Of a stretch of 64,000 nucleotides of DNA, positions 12,793 to 25,188 are shown piece after piece. Location of the stretch: assembly GCA_963942565.1 (NCBI GenBank), contig OZ012687.1, positions 14,307,445 through 14,371,444 of the forward strand, in the 5' to 3' direction. The notes below the pieces were generated by a model that was not told where the DNA came from, searched no databases, and worked only from the letters and a program-made list of their open reading frames with translations. Each line of letters opens with the position of its first letter. Position 1 is the stretch's first letter. The stretch is from Maea johnstoni (taxonomy: Eukaryota; Annelida; Polychaeta; Spionida; Magelonidae). A program made the translations under genes and the position numbers.

Positions 12793-13247
12793 TCCAGTAC
12801 TTGTTAACTATGGCCATAGTGTAAACATACTATTTATGAGGATTTCTTATTTAACAGGAGAATGAGAGGCATTTATGCTGTTTAACAAAACATCCTTAAT
12901 TCCTGTTGTCGGTTCCAGTTGCAACATAGAAAGGTCTAACTTAGCCTCTATACATTTTAAAAGACATGTGTTTCACATTCTAAGAATGAAATATTTCTTT
13001 TTTTAAAATAGCATGGTAAATGAAAGTTATTCTGAACTGTCCCGAGGAAATTCAAATTTTCCAGATTGGCACCTTTGAAATTTTCGCAATAAGATACAAT
13101 ATTGATGTTTCCTTTAAAATGTGATCATCTAACAAATTCATTTAATGATATATTTAACAATACTGCCTGCTTTCCAGGCGACATTGTTTTACTAAATCTA
13201 GGACTAGTAAATAGGCTAGTGAATAGTGGACTGCCTTCATGTGGAGA
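12793..13247. other. No feature seen
   Basis: AT-rich unique DNA, no exon-like structure. Confidence 0.5.
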
Positions 13248-13538
13248 TGTCTAGGTAGTAGGTAAAAAAAATCTACCAATAAGAACTACAGGAATTACAT
13301 ATCTGAAATGATATGATACCTTTCCCTATTTAATATCCGTATTTGTATTCATACTAAATACCGATACCTTCACCTAGAATTTCCAATGAGTTGTCTAGGT
13401 AGTAGGTAAGAAAAATTCTACCAATAAGAACTACAGGAATTACATATCTGAAATGATATGATACCTTTCCCTATTTAATATCCGTATTTGTATTCATATT
13501 AAATACTGATACCATCACCTAGAATTTCCAATTGAATG
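13248..13538. repeat. Tandem duplication, two 144-bp units
   Basis: Units begin TGTCTAGGTAGTAGGTAA at 13248 and 13392 and differ at only a handful of positions, so the duplication looks recent. No coding sense. Confidence 0.9.
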
Positions 13539-13974
13539 ATTTCATCACTTCTACACCTTACATATTTATAGAAACATCAGTTCCGTTACACACTTTCGTA
13601 GTGAGTGGTTTTCCGCCCCATGCCCTCTGTCCTAAGTCATGAGGTTTTCTGACATATGATCTATTTATTGGCTGACAGCTTGAGGAATAATGTATGATGT
13701 ATGATGTAGCCATAACACTTTCCTGTCCATTCAAAACTAATTCTACATTCATGTTCATAGAAATCTATGATCTGTATTTCTTTCCTTATTCTAATCACAA
13801 TGTTCTACTGAGAGGGAAATTTCTAATTCACTCTCAAACGAAGCAAACTCGCTCTATAATTCTAACATCTTTGTGGTGTATCAATACAAATGCTGCCATT
13901 CTTGGACAAAGGGTAATCCTTAATTTTCTTTGTCAAACAACCTGCTATTGTTTTGTATCACATTGAAATGAAAA

Positions 13975-14195
13975 GTATTGTTTTGTTTTGTGTTGAATTG
14001 TATTGTTCTATATTGTTATGAATATATTGTTTTAATCAATTGTATGCCATTGACTTAAATTGTATTGCATTGTTGTGTTGAATTGTATAGTTTTATAGTT
14101 TTGCACAATTGTATTGTATTGCATTGTATCATATTGCATTATTTTGTGCTGAATTGTATTGTTTTATATTGTGTTGCTAAATTGTATTGCATTTT
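13975..14195. repeat. Degenerate ATTGT-type simple repeat
   Basis: About 220 bp built from variants of TTGTATTG and GTTTTGT, a decayed pentanucleotide-like array. Confidence 0.8.
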
Positions 14196-14369
14196 TAGCG
14201 ACTTTAAATCAACAATTAAATGGTTCAGTCTTTAAATATACTTGGACTGTTATTTAGAAAACAATATGAGATTTGAATACAATCTGCCTCCCTCTGAAAA
14301 GAATCACATTGTACGCATTGCCTCTGACATAAACATATTAGTGGTATATCTAATGTTTCCAGTACAACC

Positions 14370-14755
14370 CACCGGCGGATCCACGTCGGTGGTTCCGGTG
14401 ACAAGTCACCGCTCAGTTCTAAAAATGGATGTTTGGCACCGGTCAAATCCGCGAGCTGCCTCCTGCCTGTTCACACCACCAGTTTAGACAGGCAGTTAAA
14501 GGGCATCATGCCCCGGATAGATTTCCTTAAACCCCCTAGGACAGTTGGATTTAGGAAGAGGAAGACGGTCGTTGTCGCCGACGGCCGGCTGTCTGACACT
14601 ATTATCGAAAGTCTCCATGGGGAATATTGATAAGGACGGCATATATTGGCACGGCAGCGTGTTTACACTCGCCGTTATGAGCGCTGGTAAGCAACCCTCG
14701 TTGAAGTCATCTCTTCACATTAAAGTGGAAGATGACTTTGGAAACTTGATATAGA
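14370..14755. other. GC-rich patch, possible exon or CpG-rich element
   Basis: Clearly higher in GC and CpG than its flanks. The + strand frame from the ATG at 14509 to the stop near 14628 reads MPRIDFLKPPRTVGFRKRKT and ends IIESLHGEY. I recognise no family. No convincing splice sites frame it, and other frames are also open. It could be an exon fragment, a promoter patch or a GC-rich repeat. Confidence 0.25.
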
Positions 14756-14908
14756 AGTATAATTATTCAAGCAGCAGATTTTTAGGAAATCATAAACTAG
14801 TAGGTAGTATTGTAACATTAAAGGTAGATTATACTGGTCAACATATACTGGTAGCCCGGCGCTCTTTTGCCAGTTTTGGATGGAGTGTACTAAGGGTTAA
14901 CCAGGTAA

Positions 14909-14976
14909 ATGCACCAGTTAATTGAATCCTTGGGAGGGGGCAGGGATAGTGGTCTCACCTTTTGCATAGTGCATAT
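14909..14976. mobile_element. Fragment of GC-rich TGCACCAGT repeat
   Basis: Contains TGCACCAGTTAATTGAATCC and GGGATAGTG, matching parts of the elements at 28583-28745 and 30640-30795. Confidence 0.5.
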
Positions 14977-15201
14977 TTTGTGAACCATATTTTGGGCATT
15001 CAAAAATTGAAAAATTAATTTGAAAATAAACTTTTATTGTGTTGATTTGCACACTGACAAGATCTACTTTACTTGTTTGTCCACTGGCCGATTGGATACG
15101 TCAAAAACATGTAAATGGGATATCTGTTAAGGAGAATTTGGAGATATTCACTACCCCGCCCTGTAGGGATAGTGAATGTAAAGTGTAATATGTATGCAAT
15201 C

Positions 15202-15792
<591 letters not shown>

Positions 15793-16237
15793 TAGTCTGT
15801 CTGACTCAAGTTTGGCAATCACATTTTCCATTTTTTGTGACAAAACGTTCGAGTTTGCTATCCAAACATGGCAAACATCTTAGGAGCAGTACTACGTGTT
15901 TGTATCGGCATACTTTTTTTCTCAACTCTGCAAAATGTTGGTTTTACTCATTAGATCCCATTGTAAAATTTGCCCATTGCCAACAATACAATCTCGCGTG
16001 TTTGTAATGTTCACAACAGACAAACTCGCAAGATCGTATTGTCGGCAATGTGCACATTTTACAACAGGAACTAATGAGCAACATCAACATTTTGCGGTGT
16101 TGAGACAAAAAGTAAGTTTGTACATACACGTAGTACTTAGTGCTCCAAAGTGGTTTGCAAAGTTTGGATGGCAAACTCGAAAGTTTCGTCACAAAAAAAT
16201 GGAAAAAGCGATTGCCAAACTTGAGTCAGACAGACTA
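15793..16237. mobile_element. Fold-back (full-length inverted repeat) element, 445 bp
   Basis: The left arm starts TAGTCTGTCTGACTCAAG and the right arm is its complement; TA repeats outside both ends. Pairing extends through almost the whole element: ATTGTAAAATTTGCCCATTG on the left pairs with CAATGTGCACATTTTACAA on the right. Arms are about 200 bp around a short centre near 16015. No coding. Possibly Tc1/mariner-type by its TA target. Confidence 0.85.
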
Positions 16238-16239
16238 TA

Positions 16240-16857
16240 GTGCCGAGCACCTACGGTGTTCAGTGGACATTTTCACTTTTGGCATCAGTCAAATTTAGGG
16301 CTGGATCCGCTCCTGCAACCAACCACCCTCATTATGACACCAAGTCAATACAGTTCTTAGGCATATTCCAAGGCAACAATTATTGTGAACCTAGATGGAA
16401 TAAATGCTCTCTTTAAACTTAATGCACTGAAGTTGTGCTTCAGTGGACAATGGACATTCGGGTCTATTCCATAATTACTCTCTTAACAAAACAAAAACCT
16501 TAACGCATGAACTTTCAGTGCACCATATATATGTACATTATAACAAATTTAAGATGAGGCATATTGGTTGATCCCTAAACGGCTGATGTAACAATGCAAG
16601 AAGATAGGCTTATCATGTATCACAGGAGTATAATAGTCTTAAGTTATCGTATATCACAGGAGTTTACACTGGCCACTTGCCAGGAATATATAACATATCA
16701 TCAATACAACGGAACCAATCACACTCAATTCAGGGCTCAGTTTTATAAATTCTAGGTACAATTTGCCCTGCTTTTCGGATAAATCCATAGCTAGCTCTTT
16801 ATTAGGCAATTTTCTCAAATAAAGCTCCCCTACCCCCTGTGATCTAGGCATGCTAAA
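16240..16857. other. No feature seen
   Basis: Unique AT-rich sequence. Confidence 0.5.
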
Positions 16858-17059
16858 GGGTTTACCCGTATGCTACTGGTGGCTAATTTGGCCAATACAA
16901 AATGATGTAAAGAAAATGAAAAATTACTGAAACCCTGGCATATGGATACTCATCTGAGCTATCCAATGCAATAGCAACATGGCAGGGTTTAGATGGTTTT
17001 CAAAAATCTTTGTATCTTTGTGCTTTCGACTAAAGTAGCCTGAGCATTAAAAGGGTTAA
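16858..17059 (+). mobile_element. TTAA-flanked MITE (family A)
   Basis: Left end ACCCGTATGCTACTGGTGG, right end AAAAGGGTTAA at 17056-17059. The left TTAA is mutated to TTTA. It keeps the ACCCTGGCATATGG and GGGTTTAGATGG segments of the family. Confidence 0.7.
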
Positions 17060-17595
17060 AATTCTTATGCCTGTGGCACCAGAATCCCGTTGCTTTTTTT
17101 GATAACATCCTGCTGACTAACAATTTCCTTTGATAAGATTTGAAGGTGAAATGCTTATCAGAACTAAACGCACAACTCACCGTCAAATAATTTGGAAATT
17201 GATGCTTTTTTCTAAGCTCATTTTCAAAATATCATAATAAATAGCAACAGGGCATGAAAGGGTTAACAAGGGAAATCATTAGCAGCATGAATAATTAGCT
17301 CAGTGGTGAGAGGTGGAGGAGGTTGTTATTTTCTCTGTTTGCAGCAGTCCACTTCATTAGTTCTGGTTTCCATGGAGGATCCCCTCTCTCCTTTCCTCAT
17401 TAACCTGAATTACTGCTCCAGAAAAACTAGCCTCACCACACTTTACTATTGTTCCTAACAAATTTGAAAATACAGTGTATTTGTGGTCTGACAACTTTGA
17501 ACAGAACTCAAAGAATTGAGAAATATCTGAAAAACATTTGAAGAATAATTGTTGATTCCAACAGTCATAAATACTTTTAATCAATTATTTTTCTC
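17060..17595. other. No feature seen
   Basis: Unique DNA. The - strand frame at 17357-17584 has no recognisable motif. Confidence 0.5.
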
Positions 17596-17810
17596 TTAAC
17601 CCTTTTGCTGCTGGTGGCTAATTTTGACAAAACAAAATTATTTGAAAAATCTTAAAAAAGGACTGGAACCCTGGCAAATTGGTACTCATCTAATAGAGCT
17701 CAGTGAGAGCTTTCAAATGAATACCAACATGACAGTGTTTAGATATTTTATCAAATATTTTTGCGATTTTGTGCTTTGGACAAAAGTAGACTCAGCATTT
17801 CAAGGGTTAA
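17596..17810 (+). mobile_element. TTAA-flanked MITE (family A)
   Basis: TTAA at 17596-17599 and 17807-17810, ends CCCTTTTGCTGCTGGTGG and CATTTCAAGGG. Full length but more diverged than the copy at 11680. Confidence 0.75.
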
Positions 17811-18183
17811 TAATTTAATGCTTTGTTATCAAGATATTCCCATATATGCGTCAGTTCATATGTACATTACAGATGTAAATGGTTAAAAACACATGTGCTT
17901 CTAATGAGTGAATGCCGAGATCATGAAAATATACCTTGCCATGGTAATTTGCCATTTTGCATCTGGAGTGTGCACATAGGTCTGAAAACACTAGATGTAA
18001 AAGAGATAGACCATCATGTACATAGATCCAAGGGGTTTTATTCAAGCCTCAATGACCCCCCCCCCCCTCTCATGGTTTGAATAAAGCTTATGCGTTTGAA
18101 TTAATGCCCCAATTTTCTTTAATTTTCATTGGAAACTAACCATCCTTACATATCAAATCTGTATTGCACCTCTCACTGTATTC

Positions 18184-18288
18184 TTAACACTTCCAATGCT
18201 AAGGTTACTTTTGTCCATTTCAGTAATATTTCTTCTTTTTGTGTCATTTTGTATTAGCAAAATTAGCTTCCAGCAGCATAAGGGTCAA
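18184..18288 (-). mobile_element. TTAA MITE (family A), internally deleted reverse copy
   Basis: Begins TTAACACTTCCAATGC and ends CAGCAGCATAAGGGTCAA. About half of the family length; the middle is missing. Confidence 0.65.
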
Positions 18289-18396
18289 GGTGAAGTAAGA
18301 TCAGCTTCTGACTCAACCAGTAAACATCAACATGTATAGAATCAAGGCATGGCTACAGGTGAGTAGCAGTAGGGATAGTATACATAAAGAGTGTAA

Positions 18397-18720
18397 GGCC
18401 TAAAAAAGTTGTTTGTTTCCTGTTACTCTACCCTAAAAAAATCCCTATCCTTAAGTTTTTTCCGCCCTCCCAACTCACAATCAACGTAAAACATGCATTA
18501 AACACACATTTTTGACCAAAAAAATAATCCAAAAATCTTTTTTTACTGACCTACCTACCCTATTTTTTTTCGTACCGTTACAGGAAACAAACGCTTTTTT
18601 CATAAAACACACATTTTTGACCAAAAAAATAATCCCAAAAAAATGTTTTTACTGCCCTACCTAGTACCTACCCTATTTTTCCGTACCATTACAGGAAACA
18701 AACAATTTTTTTTCTTGGCC
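18397..18720. mobile_element. Harbinger-like MITE with its 3' part duplicated
   Basis: GGCC ends and TAA duplications on both sides (18394-18396, 18721-18723). At 324 bp it is about 100 bp longer than usual, because the segment from CATTAAACACACATTTTTGA to AGGAAACAAAC is repeated in tandem from about 18600. Confidence 0.8.
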
Positions 18721-19056
18721 TAAGGATGACAGATGACCTGAGGAGGATGAGCTTCAGTCGGTCCTCACTATGGCGTCAACTCCACCACTATCGCACAACA
18801 CTAAAGCACAGAGTTACCCATCCAAATCATCACAACCCATGCTAGAAGGTCTAGTTGTAAGCTTGGAACTGGGACAATAATGAACAGATTTGTGCTGATC
18901 CAGGCAGGAACCAGGAAAGAAAAGATGTGTAAGTTTCTATGATAAGACCAGTACCATCAAGAGAATCACTCTTTGTGGAAAGCCAGCAGGGTATGACTAG
19001 TCTGCAAGCACCCCATTGGCTGAACACTGACACCAGTCCCCTATAGAACACAGGTC

Positions 19057-19268
19057 TTAACCCTTAAGCTGCTGGGTGCTAATTTTGCCAATACAAAATG
19101 ATGCAAAAAAAACTGGAAAATGACTGAAACCCTGGCACATGGGTACTCATTTGAGAGTATTCAACGAGAGCTATCCAATGAATACCAACATAACAGGGTT
19201 TAGAGGGTTTTCAAAAATCTTTGTGTGCTTTGCACAAAAGTAGCCTCAGCTTTGGATGGAAGGGTTAA
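19057..19268 (+). mobile_element. TTAA-flanked MITE (family A)
   Basis: TTAA at both ends, CCCTTAAGCTGCTGGG and GGAAGGG termini, and the family middle ACCCTGGCACATGGG. Confidence 0.75.
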
Positions 19269-19932
19269 GCAGGCAATTTAACAGACCCCTTGCTATCTGT
19301 AATGATCACAATTAAGAAAAGCCTTTTTTCCACATTCCTAGTTGCGGATACAAAAAAAAACTTTATAATCCAAATGTTCATTTATATGCTAAAAATTATT
19401 ACTTTCTCACAGAGTTTAAAATACAATAGGGTAGACCTACCTCTCAGATAAACCACACCCTTCTCCCTTTTAGTCATACGGAAAGAACCCCCTAAGCCCC
19501 AACACAGAAATACTCAATCTACCCATGATGAAATACAGCATATCTGGCAGAGGTAGTGATGGCTGATGAGCACGTTTATTAGTGATGATCACCTTAATGA
19601 AGGTCACAGGTATGCTATTGTCTTGCCGCCACAATAAGCCATTACATTTCACTTTGCCCACTACAATACATGATTACATCTCACTTTCCTCCCTAGGCCC
19701 TCCAGCAAAAGCTCGACTGGTGGGACAATACCACCCTCGCCTGCGGCACTTATGGATTGGCAAGCCTATCTATAACTACCATAAGCATTGTTATTATCCT
19801 CTAACAATGCTTTATTGGAGAAAAGATGTTCACAGCATGCAGGGTAGAGTGCTACTCATACACATGATCATAGGTTTCGTGTGAGAACCCGACAGAGCAG
19901 TTTCACTAGATAATCTATCTGGAAATACCTTA
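19269..19932. other. No feature seen
   Basis: Unique sequence. Open frames on both strands near 19470-19880 overlap each other and show no family pattern. Confidence 0.45.
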
Positions 19933-20166
19933 GGCCTAAAAAAAAAGTTGTTTGTTTCCTGTTATCCTACCCTAACAAGTTTTTATTCAAAAAAGTCCCT
20001 ACCCTTAAGTTTTTTCTGCCCTCCCAACTCCCAATCAACGTTAAACATGCATAAAACACACATTTTTGACCAAAAAAATTATGCAAAAAATATTTTTTTT
20101 ACCGACCTACCTATCCTATTTTTTTTCGGACCGTTACAGGAAACAAACAATTTCTTTTTTTAGGCC
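19933..20166. mobile_element. Harbinger-like MITE
   Basis: GGCCTAAAAA / TTTTTTAGGCC ends with TTA duplicated at 19930-19932 and 20167-20169. Same family as 12565, opposite orientation. Confidence 0.8.
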
Positions 20167-20169
20167 TTA

Positions 20170-21656
20170 TGGTGTAAGCAATACCATATATGACAATATG
20201 TATTAAAGTGTTTAACTTCCTATGAGACTTTTCACCATTAAGGTGAAATGGTAAATGTCACAGCTTTGGGGTAGCTATCATAATACACAGTGGTTTATGT
20301 ATTTTGTGGTTATCAATTTTCTTGGCTATTCTTTCATAGTTCCGTTTAACGAAATAGATAGTTGAGATCTTTCATACTAACATCTGTATAACTGGAACAG
20401 GGGTCAGGCTTTGGTTTAAAACTCCACCGGACTTCAGGTTTTCAAATAGCCATAGCCCAACCCAACATCTCATAGCCCTAGACTTCCTTAATGCTGCAGT
20501 ACCACTGCAGTCCGCGTAAGCTATCTTTTCACTGTTCTACATCAAATTGGAGTTTTACCAAAGAACAGCTGATGTGTCAAATGGTGTTCTTCAACTGATT
20601 TCATTATTGATATTGCTCTGAGCATGATCTTAAAATTTCACTTTTCTTATAGCCAGCCGGGCTACAAAGGCAAATATCATTACAGCCCAACACAATTTTC
20701 TGTAGCCATTGGCTATGGGGTTACTGTCTAGCTGGAAGGGTGTAAAGGTTTTGGGGGGTTAGAATAAATATACAGAATGACAGAAGTCTCACCTAATATC
20801 TCGGGATAAGAGAAAGGAGAGGGCTGGGAAAGGGGAATCACTTGGTAGCTCCTCAGCAAATGATGAGTTTGTAACCAGGGTGTTTCCCAGGATTTGGAAA
20901 CAGGGGGTCAAAATCGAGGATTTTTTTATTTAGGAGGTCGAAAGTTAGTTACCCTATTTACAAGAATGTTCATAGCAACCTTATATGTTGGACATTGCAA
21001 AACAAAGTATGCTTTTCTACATTATCTAATGTACCTATTGTCTTCTACAAGTTAAACTGTTGAAATATTTCCTTAGACTCAACAAATACAGAAAATCTTC
21101 CAAAATACAACTGGGTGTCAATCAGGTGTTTGGGAGTCAAATTGACTCCATGACTCCTGCCTGGGTAATCCCTGTTTGTGACCCAAACCAGATGCTATAC
21201 TTTACTTTACAGCTCTTTATGTGCAAATTCACTGACCTGTGAAAATTCTGTCACTAAACTATTGAAACATCTAACAATAGCACAGCAGTGACCTTCAGAA
21301 GAACAAGAGTTAAATATCTTCTACAATCTGAGGGGCTTGCCCTGAGAGCCGAGTGCACGGTCTAAGGTGTTGCCACTTGCTGCTTGATGAATCATACCAC
21401 TAATGGTATGTTGAAAAGTTGTAGGTGACTTGGGTTTACTTTAGAGGTTTCCACTGAGTATCCAGGTTTCCTCTACCACCTGAACTAGCCAGTTACGACT
21501 TTCCTGCAATATGGCAGAAAAAGTGACAATGAAGAAAAATTCCAATTTCCCAAGTATCCTCTGGGCATAGATGGGTTAGTCCATTTATGCCTGTAATGCC
21601 CAAAAATAGCCTGGTGACATTTTCCTGACTAAAGCAATGTTTTAGACATATCATTA
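20170..21656. other. No feature seen
   Basis: About 1.5 kb of unique DNA. Near 20400-20520 and 20655-20720 there are short related texts containing CATAGCC and TAGCC, perhaps a decayed repeat. No gene is supported. Confidence 0.45.
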
Positions 21657-21875
21657 GGCCTAAAAAAAGTTGTTTTTTTCCGGTAACCATACCCTAACAA
21701 GTCTTTATTCAAAGAAATCCCTACCCTAAAGTTTTTTCTCCCAAAAAACGTAAAACATGCATAAAACACACATTTTTGACCAAAAAAATAATGCAAACAA
21801 TTTTTTTTTACCGACCTACCTACCCTATTTTTTTCCGGACCATTACAGGAAACAAACAAAAAAAAATTCTAGGCC
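21657..21875. mobile_element. Harbinger-like MITE
   Basis: Ends GGCCTAAAAAAAG and CTAGGCC. Flanks TTA and TAA are not identical, so one side has mutated or slipped. Confidence 0.75.
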
Positions 21876-22194
21876 TAAGCAGAAAACTGATCAGAATGCT
21901 CCCTCAATTATTATAGAAAGTACCACAGCTACCTTTCAAGCAGAACTCTTGGCATGAAAGGGTTAATAAGCTTCCATTAACCCACTATCATGACACACTT
22001 TATTTCAACACGCTTCTGTCCCCAATCCTGCTATTGGACTAAAGAGATAACTCAAGGCTGCTCCCGGTCCCTAAGCTCCAAGACGTATGATCTAATTGAT
22101 CTAATGTTATGATTGATTGGCTAGGTCTACCTGACTCTACCATTCCATCCAATGAGGACGAGCATCCATCACCGGGCCTGACGCACACCCAGTC

Positions 22195-23180
22195 ACCAGG
22201 TAGGGATAGCAGTAGCAAACACAGCTGGTATGCACTTGTGGTCTCTGAGGCCAAGAAAAAAATATTGTTTGTTTCCTGTAATGATCTGAAAAAAAATGGG
22301 TAGGTAGGTCGGTAAAAAAAAAATTGCATTATTTTTTGGTCAAAAATGTGTGTTTTATGCATGTTTTACGTTGATTGGGAGCTGGGAGGGCGGAAAAAAA
22401 TTAGGGTAGGGATTTATTTGAATAAAAACTTGTTAGGGTAGGGTTACAGGAAACAAACAACTTTTTTTAGGCCTGAATATCTTCTATTTTAACCCTTCCA
22501 TGATCAGAGGTCCCAAGCTAGCAGTAGCAAACACAGCTGGTATGCACTTGTGTTCTATGAATATCTTCTATTTTAACCCTTTCATGATCTCCCTCAGATA
22601 GCAGTACTTAGCAAAGCTCATCTGGCATGCACTTGTGCTCTCTAGATATCTTCTATTTTAACCCTTCCATGATCCCAAGGTCCCAAGCTAGTAGTAGCAA
22701 AGCGCAGGCGATGTGCAGCTATATTACCTGAATATCTTCTATTTTAACCCTCTCATGATAAGAAGTCCCTGAGATAGCAGTGGCAAAGTACAGCCAATGT
22801 GCAGTTATGCTCTTTGGATGTCCTCTTTTTTTAACGCTTTCATGATCAGAGGTCCCTGAGATAACAGTAGCAAACACAGCTGGTATGCACTTGTGTTCTC
22901 TGAAAATCTTCTATGTTAACCCTTCCATGATCAAACTCCCCTGAGATCGCTGTACATAGCAAAGCACAGTCGGTATGCAGTAATGTTCCTTGAATATCTT
23001 CTATTTTAACCCTTTCAATATCAGGGGTCCCTGAGATAACAGTAGAAATGCCAAGATGATGTGCAGATATGATCTCCGAATATCTTCTATTTTAATCCCT
23101 TATTGATCCTGTCTTAGCAGTAGCAAAATACAGCTGGTATGCAGTTATTCAACTGCTCTCAAGATATCTTCAAATCAATT
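22195..23180. repeat. Minisatellite, ~86-bp unit, 8-9 units, split by a MITE
   Basis: Units start with GAATATCTTCTATTTTAACC at about 22475, 22559, 22645, 22731, 22817, 22903, 22991, 23078 and a partial one near 23163. Each continues ..CATGATC..CAGTAGCAAA..CAGCTGGTATGCAC... Units are clearly diverged. The first partial unit (22205-22248) is separated from the rest by the MITE at 22249-22473. Confidence 0.85.
22249..22473. mobile_element. Harbinger-like MITE inserted in the minisatellite
   Basis: GGCCAAG and TTAGGCC ends with TGA duplicated at 22246-22248 and 22474-22476. Removing one TGA and the MITE restores the repeat unit reading CTCTGAATATC. Confidence 0.85.
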
Positions 23181-23804
23181 CTAACCCTTTTAGATTAAAA
23201 GATAATCTTTTTTATCAAAAGATATTACCAATCTAGTAGGGTCATCTTGGATTGCAGCTTTTTTGTAATATATATTCAAGTCCATCTTGGCCCCAAAAAA
23301 TGTATCAACCCATTTCAATTAATATATCATCTCCCTCAAGCACCATCTTTAGACAACCCTCGAAAGAAAATTGGATGTTTTGTTCCACATAAGAGGCTGT
23401 TCTGTTGTACAGGTGTGTCTGATAAGTGGGCTGCAATATATTAAGGACCCCCATGCCAGTAGCTCATATTCATCATGCATCATGGCAGAGAGGTCTATTA
23501 AAATAAATTTGAATAAATTGTCCCTGATCATGGTTACCATATGGTTGGTTTCCGGGATAAATGACCACATGCCAAATTGACCAGTAGTCAGAATAAATAA
23601 GTTAAAATACCTTCCCCACATCTGCCATGAGTATGAGGTGAAAATATAGCAACAAGTGGTGAAGCGTTTCAGTAAGGGTAGTCACTTCTACTTCAAGTAG
23701 AATTAAATACAAATGTAGAATGATTGTTTGATATAATCATATCAACTTCCCTCAGCCATACATCTAATATTCCTGCTGTTAACCTTCCTATGATTAATTC
23801 AATC
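23181..23804. other. No feature seen
   Basis: Unique AT-rich DNA. Overlapping open frames at 23350-23620 on both strands show no family features. Confidence 0.45.
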
Positions 23805-24034
23805 TTAACAAATTCACACTCAGAGCGGCCAAAACAGGCGTGACAATTTTGGAAATATTTATCCAACAAAAGCATTTTTGGGAAAATATTTGAAGGAAAA
23901 TTGCTACTTAGAAGTCAGACAACAACTCTCCTTCAAATATTTTGTGACTTTTAGCTTTATTCACAAGTTATTTTTAAAAGTATGAAAGTAGCAGACGATA
24001 CTTTCTAGAGGAACTGTGAGTGTGAATGGGTTAA
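23805..24034. mobile_element. TTAA-flanked MITE, family-B-like
   Basis: TTAA at 23805-23808 and 24031-24034. Ends CAAATTCACACTCA and TGAGTGTGAATGGG are inverted. It carries the inner AATATTTGAAGG / CTTCAAATATTT pair of family B. Confidence 0.65.
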
Positions 24035-24039
24035 GTTAA

Positions 24040-24615
24040 GGCCCAGTCACACTAGGGTCCGACTATCGCACGATTTTAAAATCGGCAGGTCGGACCCGAT
24101 TTTTTCACCTATCGCCTGCGTCTAAAAAGTCGGTACTGGGTTAATATCGTATATGTCGCAGTCACACTAGAGCTCGACTATCGCACGATTTTACAATCGG
24201 CAGGTCGGACCCGATTTTTTCACCTATCGTGCGTTCGTCGCATCCGATTTTTAGGCCAAATACAAAATCGGATCCGACTAAAAAAAGTCAGTACTGATTT
24301 GCGAACCTGTTTGCAAATCAGTGCCGATTTTTGAAAAGTCGCAAGACAATTTTTTGACGCATTTTTCTAGCAATAAATTCGGCTCCGATGAATCGTAAAA
24401 GTGTGACTGCAAACATCGCACGACTACTTTATCGCAAGACAAATCATTGACGCATTTTTCTAGCAATAAAAAAATCGGCTGCGATGAATCGCAATAGTGT
24501 GACTGCAAACTTGTCTATTTTCAAAATCGGAACGTCCAGTTCCGATTTTAAAACAAGCAAAATCGGATCCGATTCTAAAATCGTGCGATAGTCGGACGCT
24601 AGTGTGACTGGGCCT
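24040..24615. mobile_element. TTAA-flanked inverted-end element, 576 bp (Kolobok- or piggyBac-like)
   Basis: Ends GGCCCAGTCACACTAG and CTAGTGTGACTGGGCC, followed inward by GTCCGACTATCGCACGATTT in inverted orientation. TTAA lies at 24036-24039 and 24616-24619. The left terminal ~70 bp is repeated in tandem starting near 24160. No coding frame. Confidence 0.75.
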
Positions 24616-24630
24616 TTAATGGAGTCTCGG

Positions 24631-24816
24631 CAGGGTTCGACATTCCCAGGGGCCCAGGGACATATGCCCCTAGATTTTGCTGAGGGCCCCTAGATTTTTC
24701 AGACTAGGGGCCCGAAATAGTATATACAATAACATGTAGAAATCCCGTTTTTGACCGCTAAATTTATCAAAAGACCTTTTCGAGCCCCTAGCCTGAAATC
24801 TAAGTGTCAGACCCTG
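24631..24816. mobile_element. Small hAT-like MITE, 186 bp
   Basis: CAGGGTTCGACA on the left against the complement of CAGGGTCTGACA on the right. Inside are repeated GGGCCCCTAGATTTT motifs. The flanks share only CTCGG, so the target duplication is not clean. Confidence 0.5.
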
Positions 24817-25041
24817 CTCGGTGAAGGATGGTTTAGTGTTTAGAACATAAATTTCAATATGCATAATAAAATTGTCTCATAGTCTATAGCTGCAGGCTTT
24901 GTATAGCAAGATTTATATTGTTTACCTCAGACAGGAGAGAACTACTGTAGGTATTTTCTCAAAGAAGCAACCATACTGTGGCATAAAAACATGCAGTCTC
25001 CTTTCACACAATTCTTAGGTTTTGAAAACAATCATGTATTA

Positions 25042-25188
25042 GGCCTAGAAAGAAGTGTTTTGTTTCCTGTAACGTTCCGAAAAAAATAGGGTAGGTAGGT
25101 TGGTAAAAAAAGGTTTGGGTGCTATTTTTTTTGTTCAAAAATGTGTATTTTGTGCATGTTTTATATTGATTGGGAGTTGGAAAAAACA
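25042..25188. mobile_element. Harbinger-like MITE, truncated
   Basis: The left end AGGCCTAGAAAG and body match the family through TTGATTGGGAGTTGG, then the match stops. The right end is missing. Confidence 0.7.

Noticed and set aside
19948-20163. 71-codon frame and its relatives at 21757, 22039, 25004 and 28130
   Set aside because: The same peptide text recurs only because the Harbinger-like MITE is repeated; there is no start, splice or domain logic.
22475-23180. CRISPR-like regular spacing
   Set aside because: Whole ~86-bp units repeat and diverge; there are no short constant repeats with unique spacers, and the DNA is animal.
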